NCBI RefSeq assembly: GCF_949628265.1
Contig: NC_088789.1
Coordinates: 27,831,883 to 27,895,882 of the forward strand
Direction: 5' to 3'
DNA from: Cloeon dipterum
Lineage: Eukaryota > Arthropoda > Insecta > Ephemeroptera > Baetidae
DNA: 64,000 bases
The first letter of the stretch is position 1. Each line of letters starts with the position of its first letter. Shown here in pieces: positions 24,106-34,759 of this stretch. Below the pieces are notes generated by a model. That model saw only the letters and a program-made list of their open reading frames with translations. It searched no databases and was not told the origin of the DNA. Position numbers and translations under genes: made by a program.

Positions 24106-24721
24106 TTGTTTCCAAAACACTTGCTAAAAGCCAGTGTTTCACGCCTCAGTCTGTTCGAATAAATTAGAAAATCCGTCAGCACGAAAAACTTGACACCGGC
24201 GCAGTCCATAAAAATTAATCAAGCAAAATTAACGTTCAGCATTTTCGGCACGGCGATTATTTCGAGTGTGGCCGCGGTTTCGCAAGCAAAAGAAAGCAGC
24301 GCGTTCGTCGGTGCAGTTTGGCGCTCGCTGTGCATGCACAACAATGCAAATGGGTAATGAGAAAACGTGAATTATGTGTTTGCTCGGCTAAAAGATGAAG
24401 CGCTTGAGTGATGCTGCGAACGGACCACCCAATCAAGCCAGTCATGCGCGCGGCCACGCGCTATAATTACAAAATCGGCGGCGAGCTGGTACACACATGC
24501 GAAAGCCAGAAAAGGCAGCGAGAGTGGGCTAATCGTTCATCTCTTATGTGATCCGCGTGCGCTAATAAAGTGTGTTTTTGTGTGTGTGTGCATCCTGAGG
24601 GGGGAGATGAGCAGCAAAAAGATGATCTGCTTTTTGCTACACTTAATCCCCACTTAGCGCCAACGGCTGCTCCATTAGGGACGTGGCCTGAGGCAGGGTT
24701 AACCTGGCTTCTGCTCCACAG

Positions 24722-24760
24722 TATTTAAAGGACGTGTGGCGACTGGAGCATCATCACTTG
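24722..24760 (+). promoter_or_regulatory. TATA-type promoter of the pro-resilin-like gene
   Basis: TATTTAAA at 24722-24729 lies about 75-80 bases upstream of the start codon. A start site around 24752-24757 (CATCATCACTT) would be at the usual distance of about 30 bases. Strong TATA promoters are typical of cuticle genes with stage-limited bursts of expression. Confidence 0.6.
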
Positions 24761-24802
24761 ACTCATCTGTTCTCTCGCAGTTGCATCTAGATCGGAGCTG
24801 CC

Positions 24803-27083
24803 ATGAAAGTAAGTGTTTTTTTTATCAATTTCATACATAGATAATTTAACAAAGGGTTTATAGTAATAGACTTCAGAAGATTTTTTAAATCTGTGTATTT
24901 TATAACGCACAATAGAGTTTGCGATTCAAATTATAATCTCACTGATTAAAAGCTAGAAATCTGCTATGAAATGATTGCCAAAATTTCAAGTAGTTCATAT
25001 TTGCTCGAGTATGTATTTAAATATTTAAAATTAACTTCCAAGGGTGAAAATACATGGCTACTAATATACTTTAAAAAAATTCAGACAGTTTTTTTTATCT
25101 AAATTGAAATTTACAACTGGCTGAAAAATAGCAGATTTGTTTGTAATTAATTTTCAGTTATTTAAATCTAGAATTGTTGCGAATTTTATAAATTCTCAAA
25201 TATCAGGCAGCTAAATATGGTTTTAATTTTCGACTAGCGGGAAAGCGTGAAAACATGCAATGAAAATTTACTGGTTTTTAATTGAATTGAACAGAATATT
25301 CGTGAAAAATACTTTTTACCTTTATTTTGAATTTATAAGCGAGGAAAAAGCTAAACAATTTCCCAGGTTGCCATTTAAATTTTTGAGAGAATCAGTTCAA
25401 AAGTTTGCATACTAATCAAGCATTATTTATTTCCTTACTGTAAATCACGATTTATTTCACAATCTAGGAAATTTTCCGCGCACCTTTGAATAGGTCGCGA
25501 CGAGAGGGATCGAAATCAGTGACAAACCGTTTAATTATTCGAGAAATTTACCAAAATCTTAAATTTAACTGTTCCTTTTTACAAACAAAATTTTACAAAC
25601 AATAAACTCAATGAACTAAATGCTATAGTCAACATCGCAAAATACTCTCTAATTTAACCATCAATTTTTCCAGGTGTTTGTGGTCCTTTCCGCGCTCTGC
25701 GTGGCCACCCTTGCCGAAGCACCCCTCGGCCACATGCATGCCCCGACCGCCCACGCCCCTTCCTCGAACTACGGCGCCCCCAGCAGAGGCTTGACGGACG
25801 CCCGCTTCAACGAATTCGGCTCCCGCACCTCCTCCTACCAGTCAAGACAGCAGCAAAGCTACTCGAACAGCCAGGACGACAACTCGTACGACGCGCCGTC
25901 CACCTCCTACGGGGCTCCTTCCGCCGAGTACGGCGCCCCTTCCGACACGTACGGACCCCCGTCTGACACGTACGGACCGCCGTCTGACACGTACGGACCG
26001 CCGTCCGAGAAATACGGACCTCCCTCGACCGAGTACGGAGTCCCTTCCCAAAAATACGGAGCCCCTAACCCTTCAAACCAGTACCTGCCACCCTCGCAGA
26101 AGCGCGGCCCTCCTTCCCAGAAATACGGAGCCCCGTCCCAGCAATACGGCGCCCCTTCTCAGAAATACGGAGCCCCCTCCGAGCAGTACGGAGCCCCTAA
26201 CCCTTCAAACGAGTACCTGCCACCCTCCCAGAAGCGCGGTCCTCCCTCCCAGAAGTACGGAGCCCCCTCCCAGAAATACGGAGCCCCCTCCCAGAAATAT
26301 GGAGCCCCCTCCCAGAAGTACGGAGCCCCCAAGTCGAACAGCTACCAGGCTCGTGGCACCCCCGCCCCCAGGTACAACGCCCCCACCCCTGCCCCTTTCT
26401 CCGACAGCTACAGCCGCCGCACCGAGCAGTCCGCTGATGGGCCTTACCCTGGTGCCCTCAACGACGATGCGTCTGTAAGTATAAATTTTGTAAACCAAGA
26501 AATTGGGACCTTCGCGTCATTGTTCTTTAAAATTATTAAATTTTGCCTCGGTCGTTTGTTTCGCAACTGGGTGCAAATTGGCCTATTTAACCTTGATACA
26601 AAAGCGATGAGGAAAATTAGTTACGTCTCCTCGTGTCATAAAAGCATCTCGAATTCCCATTATAAGAGCACACACAACAATGTGGCCATTAGAATGAGTG
26701 CAAGTGATTTTAACGCACGACTCTTTGCGTCACGCCAACACTAAATGGGTCAAAAACACAAATCACGTGTGCGTTGATGAAACCGACACTGCTTGACTGA
26801 TAATGAAAAGAGGGGCCCGTGCACTTCTTCTTTTTTCCTGATTCACCGATCGTTGTTGCAATTGCAGGAGCCGGCCAGCTACGAGTTCAAGTACGAAGTG
26901 AACGACGCCGCTTCCGGTCAGGAGTTCGGACACATGGAGAGCCGCGAGGGCGACGTGGTCACCGGCGAGTACCGCGTGCTTCTGCCCGACGGTCGCACTC
27001 AGGTGGTCAAGTACATCGCCGACAAGAACGGCTACCGCCCCACCATCGAGTACCTGGAAGCCAACCAAGGCGGCCCCTACTAA
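24803..27083 (+). CDS. Pro-resilin-like cuticular protein (CPR family)
   Basis: A secreted structural protein of elastic cuticle. Exons 24803-24808 (Met-Lys only), 25674-26474 and 26868-27083 join in phase 0 to 340 residues. A signal peptide of about 16 residues (MKVFVVLSALCVATLAEAP) is split by intron 1. Residues ~30-235 are low-complexity repeats of the type PSQKYGA and PSDTYGP, with two longer repeats built on NPSNQYLPPSQKRG; Tyr in such repeats can form dityrosine cross-links in resilins. The C-terminal 71 residues are the RR chitin-binding region: EPASYEFKYEVND, SGQEFGHMESREGD, GEYRVLLPDGRTQVVKYIAD and GYRPTIEYLEANQGGPY. The aromatic residues thought to contact chitin are all present. 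Exon GC content is far higher than the introns, as in its two neighbours. Identity as an RR cuticle protein is firm; pro-resilin function is inferred. Confidence 0.94.
25008..25145 (+). repeat. Direct repeat D1, right copy (in intron 1)
   Basis: Partner of 23775-23918, 1.23 kb away. Shared strings include CTGAAAAATAGCAGATTTG and TTCCAAGGGTGAAAATA against TTCCAAGAGTGAAAATA. It lies in the first intron of the pro-resilin-like gene. Confidence 0.8.
25320..25660 (+). repeat. Interspersed repeat family R2, copy 2
   Basis: A ~340-base AT-rich repeat in intron 1 of the pro-resilin-like gene. Internal order: GAGGAAAAAGCTAAACAATT, CTAATCAAGCATTATTTATT, AAATCACGATTTATTTCACA, GGTCGCGACGAGAGGGATCG, then CAATAAACTCA and GCTATAGTCAACA. 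Other copies: 27340-27510, 30700-30993, 40720-41010 and 51930-52240 (+), 23420-23640 and 49800-50180 (-). Confidence 0.75.
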
Positions 27084-27234
27084 TCACACGCCATTGATTT
27101 TGTACATTTTCTGGCAGCTTTGTAAATATAACACATGCGTGTGGGTATAATTATTATACTTCTATATCTGATGTACAAATTGTTTGTTTAAAGTGCAAGC
27201 ACTTTATCCGCCATCATCTGTTGGGTTGTGACAA

Positions 27235-27240
27235 AATAAA
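27235..27240 (+). terminator. Poly(A) signal of the pro-resilin-like gene
   Basis: AATAAA about 150 bases after the stop codon, following a TTGT-rich stretch. It gives a short 3' UTR, as in the two other cuticle genes. Confidence 0.75.
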
Positions 27241-27339
27241 TACGTTTGTAAAATGAGAAATTCATGTTGGTTTCATTTAAATTTGATTAAACTCTTTTTA
27301 AAGAGAAGATTTTCAGAAAAATTATTTTTACTGTCTAAA

Positions 27340-27510
27340 AATGTGGAATAAGCTTAAAATTTGCTAGGTTGCCATTAAAATTTTAGAGAAAATCGGCTGA
27401 AAAATTTACATGCTAATCAAACATTGTTTCCTCGCTATAAAATCACAATTTATTTCAAAATTTAAGGAGTTTTTCCTCCAAATTCAATCATCAGCGAAAA
27501 AATCATTGGA
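27340..27510 (+). repeat. Interspersed repeat family R2, copy 3 (partial)
   Basis: Matches the left half of 25320-25660: GCTAGGTTGCCATTAAAATT, GCTAATCAAACATTGTTTCC and AAATCACAATTTATTTCA. It stops before the GCGACGAGAGGGATCG block, so it is truncated or decayed on the right. Confidence 0.65.
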
Positions 27511-28863
27511 GAATAATTGCTCAAACTTGCGCTGCTCTAATTTGTACCCGTTAATATAATCTCCACATTTTTAAACAATTGCGCCAAAAATAAATTTTCT
27601 AAACGCTGCAGAGAAAGATCTTGGAAGACTTGCCGACAGTTTGTTTCGCTAGAAGAGGGGCAAGCCAAAAATGTATTAAGTAACCGCTGTTTGTGGTGGG
27701 TGGAGCGAAACACAATGTCAGACACTTTTGGTTCTGTTGGTGCTTAGCTTTATTGGCACAGATGTCGTTATGATACAACACAAAAACTCGTTTTTGCCAC
27801 AAAGTGAAGAAAATTGAGTGATTCTTTTGCCGTAGAGCACAGCGCCCTCCCAAACACTCCATTTGGCTCACCATTTTTTTTGCGCAGAGAAATACTCCTC
27901 CTTTTTTAACCCAAAATAGCGTTTAATTATTTTCAAATTCATATCATAGCTCTGATTTTACAATTTTATACAGCAATTGGTGTTAAATTACAAAATAATA
28001 CGTGTAAAATTGTTACAAATAAATTTGATTTCAGTGAATATTTAAATGTATTTTGAAAAATCGCAACTTGTTTATTTTTTCTGGTTTTGTAAGTTAAAAA
28101 AACTTAACAATCATTAAAAGCTCAGCTCTTCTTCCTAATTTTTGCGTCTAAAGGAGATAATATAGTCGCTAAAATTTCTTAGAAGGTGAACACGCACCTT
28201 TTAATAAAAATAATAATCGATATAAGGTTGGATAAAAGCTGACAATTTTCCACAGGAGTAGATAACTCCACGCCTGAAGTCACAATTTTAACTAATTTTA
28301 AATCGAAAAGTAGCAGAATTTAACAAAAATTTCACATGTGTGAAATCTATTAAGCAAGTCAAATCGAATGATCCAGACGATTTTATACTTTTGTAAGTTA
28401 GCATTGGCATAAAATCAAGCTTTTCATTTAAAATTTTGCCCGGATTTGACGAAGCTGAAGGCCACAAGGGCGTGAATAAGTGTAAAATTCATCACGATCG
28501 CGTTGCAAAATCGCGAATTTTGACATTTTGACACCCACACATATGTATTGTTCCAAATTTAGCACCTTTATTCCTGCTACTCTCTTTTGTCCGCGCGCGA
28601 TGAATGACGCGGAGTCAAGGTTGGCGCTACCGGGCTTTCCACGCATCGTTCGGCGGCGTCGGCGAAATGCATAATAAGTATTCAGCACGACACGCGCGCA
28701 TTAGGCATCCTCGTGTAGCACTCTCTATCACAATCAGCGCGGCAGAATGCGCATTACAATAATGGCATGCAGACGCACAACTCACAAGCCGATTTAGTAA
28801 GCCGAGCAACGCGCATCAGTCTGGCTTTCAGTCAGAAACAATGAGGGCTATCCTCAAATTAAA

Positions 28864-28878
28864 CGCGCGCGCGCGCGC
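28864..28878. repeat. Alternating CG tract
   Basis: Fifteen bases of pure alternating C and G within a CpG-rich patch; a similar run is at 53175-53188. Such tracts can adopt Z-DNA and are prone to length change. Confidence 0.9.
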
Positions 28879-29239
28879 CCACCGGGTCAATGAGAGAAAG
28901 AGAGACCCGGCTGCCGCTGCCGCGCAATTGTGTGTGTTGCACACACCACGAATAATTGGGCTTCGAAGCGCAACAGTAAAATATAATGCGCATTGATGTG
29001 TTGATGAGTGGGTGGTAAATTAAAGCAAATAATCCAATTTTTTTTAAAGTCCTTATTTTCCCCATGAAAGTCGAATAACTAAAATTGAACTAAAATTTGA
29101 AAACGAACGTATTAAAAAATTTTTATTTTGATGTAGCCATCTAGTAGAGGGTAAATAATTAGATAAGATAAAGTAAAAATATGGAATGGTGTTTTCTCCT
29201 GATTTTTTTTTAAATTGGAGCTTTTCAGGTGTTCTAAAA

Positions 29240-29680
29240 ATGTTTGCACGCCCAAATCTCAGCTTCTAATCATCGGATTTTTAAAAACTAAAGATTTTTA
29301 GATTCGCCTTGACCTCCCCTAAATAGCAAAAGTAGTAGTTTAAGGGTGCCAACCCTTCAACCCCTTTTTTGTGCCCTAAAAAACGTAAAATTTTACAATT
29401 TTTTTTGTTATTTACACTTCAAGCGCACACGAATTTAATTTTTATCACCCTAAAACGACTGGGGAGTGAATCTGATTCGAGCGATATTCATTTTTGGTAA
29501 ATGCAACTCTTAGAATCCGAGATTTTGATGTCACAATATTTTTGATTGAGCCGTTTTTCGCCTAATCTTCACTTGTAAGCATCAGATTCACAAAAACTGC
29601 ACACCGTTTGACTCTTCATGATCTCCCCTACATATCCGAGGCATTCTTAGGGTGTTCAACCCCTTTCAATCCCATTTAAA
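29240..29680 (-). repeat. R3-like degenerate repeat
   Basis: Phrases such as AAAAACTGCACACCGTTTGAC and CCTCCCCTAAATAGCAAAAG near 29290-29640 recur in 7320-7360 and 46495-46560. The module appears twice in a row here (around 29310 and 29600). The family is the same loose group as R3, without clear ends. Confidence 0.45.
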
Positions 29681-30699
29681 ATTAAAAAGATATAAAATTT
29701 GAAACTAATTCCGTTGAATTTACAGTTTTTCCTTAATGATTACTGCGTGAAAGAGATAAATTGGCAAGTTCCTACATCATTAAAGTGTAAAATTCTCCAT
29801 TTTTCCCAAGAAAACAATTTTGCAATTAATCAAGCTATAAGCAGCCGCAGGCGCTGGCGAATTTGCATTTTGCGGCCCAATATGAATTATTATTGTAAAA
29901 TCACAGTCATTTTAGAGGTCAATCCATCATTCGCACGAGTGTTGCGCAAGGTGGCATTCGCGAATCGTCTGTGATCCGGCAAGAATTTATGGCAGATCTG
30001 CCCTTTTTCATAATTCATGGGCTAATTAGCATAGAAGGGGCACAATGCGTGCCGCCGAATACATTTTGACAGCCGCATGCAAGCACGAGATAATAAAAGC
30101 AGCAGCCGCGGCGGAGAGAGAACGAGATCTACACGTACAACACACACATTGTGGCGGGCTTTATTAAAAAATAAGGATCGCGCAGCATCACGCGCGCGCC
30201 GCGGCCCCTCTCGTTTTCCCGCCGCGGTGACGCAACGCTAATAATAGGCAGATTTGCAGATTGCACGACACATCAAATTTATTATCGCGATCGCCTAATA
30301 AATATTCCTCATCGAATTCATATCCGTATATAGACTACGAGACTTATTCGGCGAATTCGGCACGCTAATGCAACCTGCCGCGACTCGCTGCGTTCGATTT
30401 TGAATACATCGCGTAGACAGCTGATGGATGCACTTTGTTTTGTCGTCGCCTCCTTTCCACTCTGCTGCGAGACAATGAAGCAGCGTGCACTTATGCAACC
30501 GCATGCCTTGAATCGTTAATTAGATACTTATCATAATTATGGTGGGGGTGGAGCCCTCAACTAACTTTTGGCACACTTTTTAGTGCTGTATTGACAGGTT
30601 TTCGACTGATTCTGCATTCGAATGAGATGGCATTGAACTATCCTGGCTAAAAATTCGGTTTCACGGCATGTGCTACACATAACGACTGAGAAATTTGTG

Positions 30700-30993
30700 A
30701 GAAAATCGGCTTAAATGTTGGCATGTTAAATCAAGCACTGTCTCCCTACTGTAAAATCACGATTATTACACAATTTAGGGAATTATTCCTAAAAGTTTGC
30801 ACACCATTGGATCGATCACGACGGGAAGGGATCGAAATCAATTAGAATTTTCGATCAATTTGGCAAAAGCTAAATTTTAACAACTGTTTATCAGTCCTGA
30901 TTTCATTATTGCACATTGTACAGAGATAGTCTGTCACTATTTTTCACAAAACAATAAACTTATGCTATAGTCAACAATGCAAAATGTTCTTAA
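30700..30993 (+). repeat. Interspersed repeat family R2, copy 4, cut by a MITE
   Basis: Contains AAATCAAGCACTGTCTCCCT, AAATCACGATTATTACACAA, the block CACGACGGGAAGGGATCGAA and ends GCTATAGTCAACAATGCAAA. The TTAA MITE at 30994 begins exactly where other R2 copies continue with TTCTAAATTGTTGGC, so the MITE landed inside this older repeat. Confidence 0.75.
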
Positions 30994-31410
30994 AGAGGAA
31001 TGATACTGCAAAAGCCTTCAAAATGCTTGTTGCCAATGCATAAACTCGTCCCTTAGGATTCAGTTAAAGCCTAAATAGACCTAAGAAGCACTGTCATTTT
31101 TTTGAGAAAATTGGCTGGAAATTTATTGTGCTTTTCAAATGGTAATGGCTGTCTCCTTACTTGAAATCCGATTTAATTTCAAAACCAAGAGTTTCCCCAA
31201 TAAGTGGCAAACACCGTTGGACAGATCTCGACGAGAAGAATCGGAATGTGCCGAGAAAATATGTTCAAGCACTGTAAATTTTGGAGAAAATCGGAAAAAA
31301 TTTGAATTTTTACCGTAGGCAGGTCCTTTTTTACTATTGCAAATTGTTGAACAAATTGTTTATGGCATCCAACAATTCAAATAATTTTAAATTGTTGCCC
31401 TCATTCCACT
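30994..31410 (+). mobile_element. TTAA-flanked MITE (family M1), copy 3
   Basis: Left end AGAGGAATGATACTGC, right end TCATTCCACT, with TTAA at 30990-30993 and 31411-31414. The base before the left TTAA is C, which excludes a longer TTTAAA target. It is nested in R2 copy 4 and is therefore younger than that insertion. Confidence 0.93.
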
Positions 31411-31917
31411 TTAAAAGGCCGTAAACCTCTGTCTTTATTTCTTTTTTAAAGTTAGAATGACAAACTACGGCAGAGAGCCAGACAAGTAACAGGAGAATTG
31501 AGCAATGCAATGGACAAATTGATGTAAAAATTGCGAAGCTCGGTGTATTTTAAATTCAAGCTGTTGGAACAAGTACAATATTTCCATGCGAAAGTAGGCA
31601 TTGTGCTCGAGGCTTTTCAATTATTTTTTTCTTCAGGTGACATAACGCTCAATATCTCACACGTATCTGAACGAGCATTGGCAGTCTGCGTGCACTTCTC
31701 AAATTGAGTTATCAATCGCGCGTTTCGTAATATTAAAGACAAACGCAGGATCTCGTCTGCTGATTGTTGGCGTTGGTGTTACTCACAATGCAGCTCGCTA
31801 GCCGTCTAAAATGGTCACGGCTGCTCACGTCGGCCGCTTAGGTGCTGGCGCGTTGGCCAACTCGCAGACAATACTGGTGACATGTTTCGGGCCAATGTCA
31901 AGGGGTGCACCTCCTCG

Positions 31918-31953
31918 TATAAAAAGCAGCCGCCAGACCCCCAGGCCATCAGT
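31918..31953 (+). promoter_or_regulatory. TATA box plus initiator of the second cuticle gene
   Basis: TATAAAAA at 31918-31925 is followed by TCAGT at 31949-31953, which places the A of the initiator about 33 bases from the TATA box. The start codon is 44 bases farther on. Confidence 0.75.
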
Positions 31954-31994
31954 CAATCAATCAGCTTTGATACGACAACAACAACTCAATCAAT

Positions 31995-34552
31995 ATGAAG
32001 GTAGGTGTTCATCCATTCAATTGAAATCTAAAAAGTTTAATGCATTATTTTGTTTCTCCATGCAGGCCTGTCTGATCGTGTTGGCCGCCGTCGTGGCCGT
32101 CGTGCTCGCCGAAGCCCCGGCCCCGGCCCCGTACCCGCCCGCTGGCTACCGTCCTGCGAAGGCCTTCCTGCTGCCCCTCAAGTTCAGGCAGCGTTACGAG
32201 GCCTACGGACCCCCGAACCCATCCCCTTCCTACGGTCCTCCCCCTCAGCCCACCGAAGCCCCTGCTGAGCCGGAAGAGGAGCCCACCGAAGCCGCCCCCG
32301 AGGAAGAGCCCGCCGAAGAGCCCGAAGCCCCCGAAGAAGCTGCCCCTGAAGAGGAAACGACTGATGCACCGACTGAGGTATATTATACAGATTTGTTTAT
32401 TGCGTAATTAAAACTAGCTAATTAGCTATTCGTGCGCCCGCGGCGGACGAAACGGTGGGGGCGATGAGTAACAACTTTCACTCTTTACTTTTTATCAAGA
32501 CGAGTTAATTGCTCCTAATTCAAACGCGACGGTCATGTTTCTTGTATGAAAATAATCTATAAATTAGTCGGTGTTTATTTGTAGCCTGTTTGACTAAGCG
32601 CGCCTCGTTTCGCAACGCGCTCCAAAAAGAGCAGCAACGACGGCTACCGCGAAAGTGATGGTCCAGTTATCGCGTATAAGAAAGGCAGTTGCACAGCGAG
32701 GAATGCCAGACGCCCGCATGCGTACGTTTTACGATAAACGATTTGGCAACAGATGATTGCCAGTGGCGGTTGCTGTTGTTTTTTCTTTATAAATTAAATT
32801 ATTTATTTTTATAAAAATATAATTTTCTAAGTAAATTTTCTTTAAATTCCTTGAATTTTCACTGGCGACGTTTAAAATCACTTAGTATCTTACTGAGAAT
32901 TAAGTATTTAACGGTATTTAGTAAATAATTGTCTATATTTTGTCATTTTTCTGCTGACGCACTCGTACTTGTTGCTTTCGGCGGCCGCTCCGCCCCTTTC
33001 CGCGATCTCAGGAGCACGGCGAACCTTGGCCTTAGATAATCGAGCGTGCGTTGCCAAAAAAGTTAAATTGTCAGTAAATCAAAGGCGCAGAGAGTGCCAA
33101 GGATGCGCGCCGCCTGCATTGCTAAACATGACACGCTGGGCAAACATACTTGAACTTAATCATATGCACTCGCACGATCGACTTCGGCGTGTCTCCCTTG
33201 ATTTCACTCATCCTATTCAAATCAGTCCCTTCTCCAGGGCTCGGGGGCTCATTAACGGCGAGACGGACGGGCGAGGCGACGCCCCTCGGCCGGCCGCAAC
33301 GGGCACGATCGGCCCGTCAAAGTGCGTAGATGCGCGAATAATTAGCTCATTTTCCTCGGCCGCGGTATTGTTTGGAAAGCGAATCGTGCGCGTGTAACCT
33401 CTCTTTTAAACGCACAGCTCGATGGGCTAATCACTAGGAATTCTTGTTTCTGCAAAAAGTAGATCTCGTTTGTGTTTACCGGCGGGCGGGCGGGCTGGCG
33501 GGCGGGACGCGCCTTTTCTGCTTTTCGTCATCGCAACGCGGAATCGCCTATTGTTGCCGAACTATGAACTCGCTCGCGGGCAACTCGCATTTAAATCAGA
33601 CTAATGAAACGCTTTTTATGAAATTCCTATTTGCATTTCGATCGCAACAACGAGCAGGAATTTTATTTGAAAATTATTTGCCAACTCAAATCATAGGTCT
33701 TCAATTTTTATAAGGAAAAGGGCTTGTGGCTCATTTATATTTTCGGTTGTGTTCAGAGATGATTGCAGTCCTACGTTTTTAAAGACAATTTTTTTCCTTT
33801 TTAAGTGGAATGATACAGGGCAACAATTGAAAATTATTTTGAATTGTTGGATGCCATAAACAATTGATCGATAAACAATTTGCAATAAGAAAAGAGGACC
33901 TTCCTACAGTAAAAATTCAAATTTTGCCGATTTTCTCTAAAATTTACAGTGCTTGAACAAATTTTCTTGGCATATTCCGATTCCTCTCGTTGAGATCTGT
34001 CCAACGGTGTTTGCCACTTATTGGGGAAACTCTTGCTTCTGAAATTAAATCGGATTTCAAGTAAGTTGACAGCCATTACCATTTGAAAAGCACGGTAGCT
34101 TTCCAGCCAATTTTCTCAAAATATTACAATGCTTCTTAGGTCAATTTAGGCTTTAATTGAATCCTAAGGGACGAGTTAATGCATTGGCAGCAAGCATTTT
34201 CCAGGCTTTTTCAGTATCATTCCTCTTTAAACACATTAATCTTTTCTAGATGTTAAATTTATTCTTAACTTTCGATTAATTTCTAATTTAATTTTTGCAG
34301 GAGGAAGAACAGAGCACCGAGCCCCCTACTGAGGAAGGCCGTGCCTCCGAGGACAACGAGGTGGCCCAGCCGACCGGCCTGTACTACGTTCTGCTGCCCG
34401 ACGGCCGCCTCCAGCGCGTCATCTACTCGACCGGCGCCCCTGAACTCGGCTACACCGCCCAGCTGCGCATCGCCAACGTTGACCCCATTCCTCCTGCCCC
34501 CGTCTACGCCTACGGAGGCCCCCTGACCAGGATCCTGAGGAGCGCCAACTAA
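31995..34552 (+). CDS. Acidic cuticular protein with degenerate RR region
   Basis: Exons 31995-32000 (Met-Lys), 32066-32377 and 34301-34552 join in phase 0 to 189 residues. A signal peptide (about 17 residues, ending VVLAEAP) is followed by a Pro/Tyr segment with YEAYGPPNPSPSYGPPP and then a strongly acidic Glu/Pro/Ala stretch crossing the second intron. The C-terminal part carries GLYYVLLPDGRLQRVIYSTG and LGYTAQLRIANVDP, which matches the second half of an RR region. The usual first half, with its YEFxYEV aromatics and FGHxE, is missing, and the last 30 residues are Pro-rich. Promoter, exon layout and position between two true RR genes support common ancestry. Whether it binds chitin is doubtful. 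The 1.9-kb intron 2 contains GC-rich DNA (about 32960-33560) and a MITE. Confidence 0.88.
33805..34226 (-). mobile_element. TTAA-flanked MITE (family M1), copy 4
   Basis: Inverted orientation, in intron 2 of the second cuticle gene, ending only 75 bases before its last exon. TTAA lies at 33801-33804 and 34227-34230. The first base of the terminal repeat is missing on the plus-strand left side (GTGGAATGATAC instead of AGTGG). Confidence 0.92.
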
Positions 34553-34744
34553 ATTTGTGCCGTTCACACGTCCCAAGTGCACAATTTTGTAAATTGCCGC
34601 TGGTTATAATTACTGTGATCTCTTATTCTTCCCTTGTCCTTTCCCTTCCGCTTTCCTGTCCATGAACGCCTGTTTGTTGTTTCCTCGCGCACACCGCTTT
34701 TACGTTTAGAGATATTTTTGTTTATTTATGTGTAATATTTACTG

Positions 34745-34750
34745 AATAAA
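34745..34750 (+). terminator. Poly(A) signal of the second cuticle gene
   Basis: AATAAA (within GAATAAATAAATG) about 190 bases after the stop codon. Confidence 0.75.
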
Positions 34751-34759
34751 TAAATGAAA

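Larger units (their letters stand above)
18865..24700. other. Gene-free region between DXO-like and pro-resilin-like genes
   Basis: No coding region is supported. An AATAAA at 19291-19296 might end the DXO-like transcript. The region holds repeat R3 (20117-20625), a TTAA MITE (22953-23392), an R2 repeat (about 23420-23640) and other old repeats. GC-richer patches lie near 19430-19770, 21590-22000 and 24170-24700; the last leads into the cuticle gene promoter. Confidence 0.55.
27241..31900. other. Spacer between first and second cuticle genes
   Basis: No coding region is supported. It contains R2 repeat pieces (27340-27510, 30700-30993), an R3-like stretch (29240-29680) and a TTAA MITE (30994-31410). 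GC- and CpG-rich patches occur at about 28560-28960, with an alternating CG run at 28864-28878, and at about 30040-30500. These patches could be regulatory for the cuticle cluster; that is inference. Confidence 0.5.
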
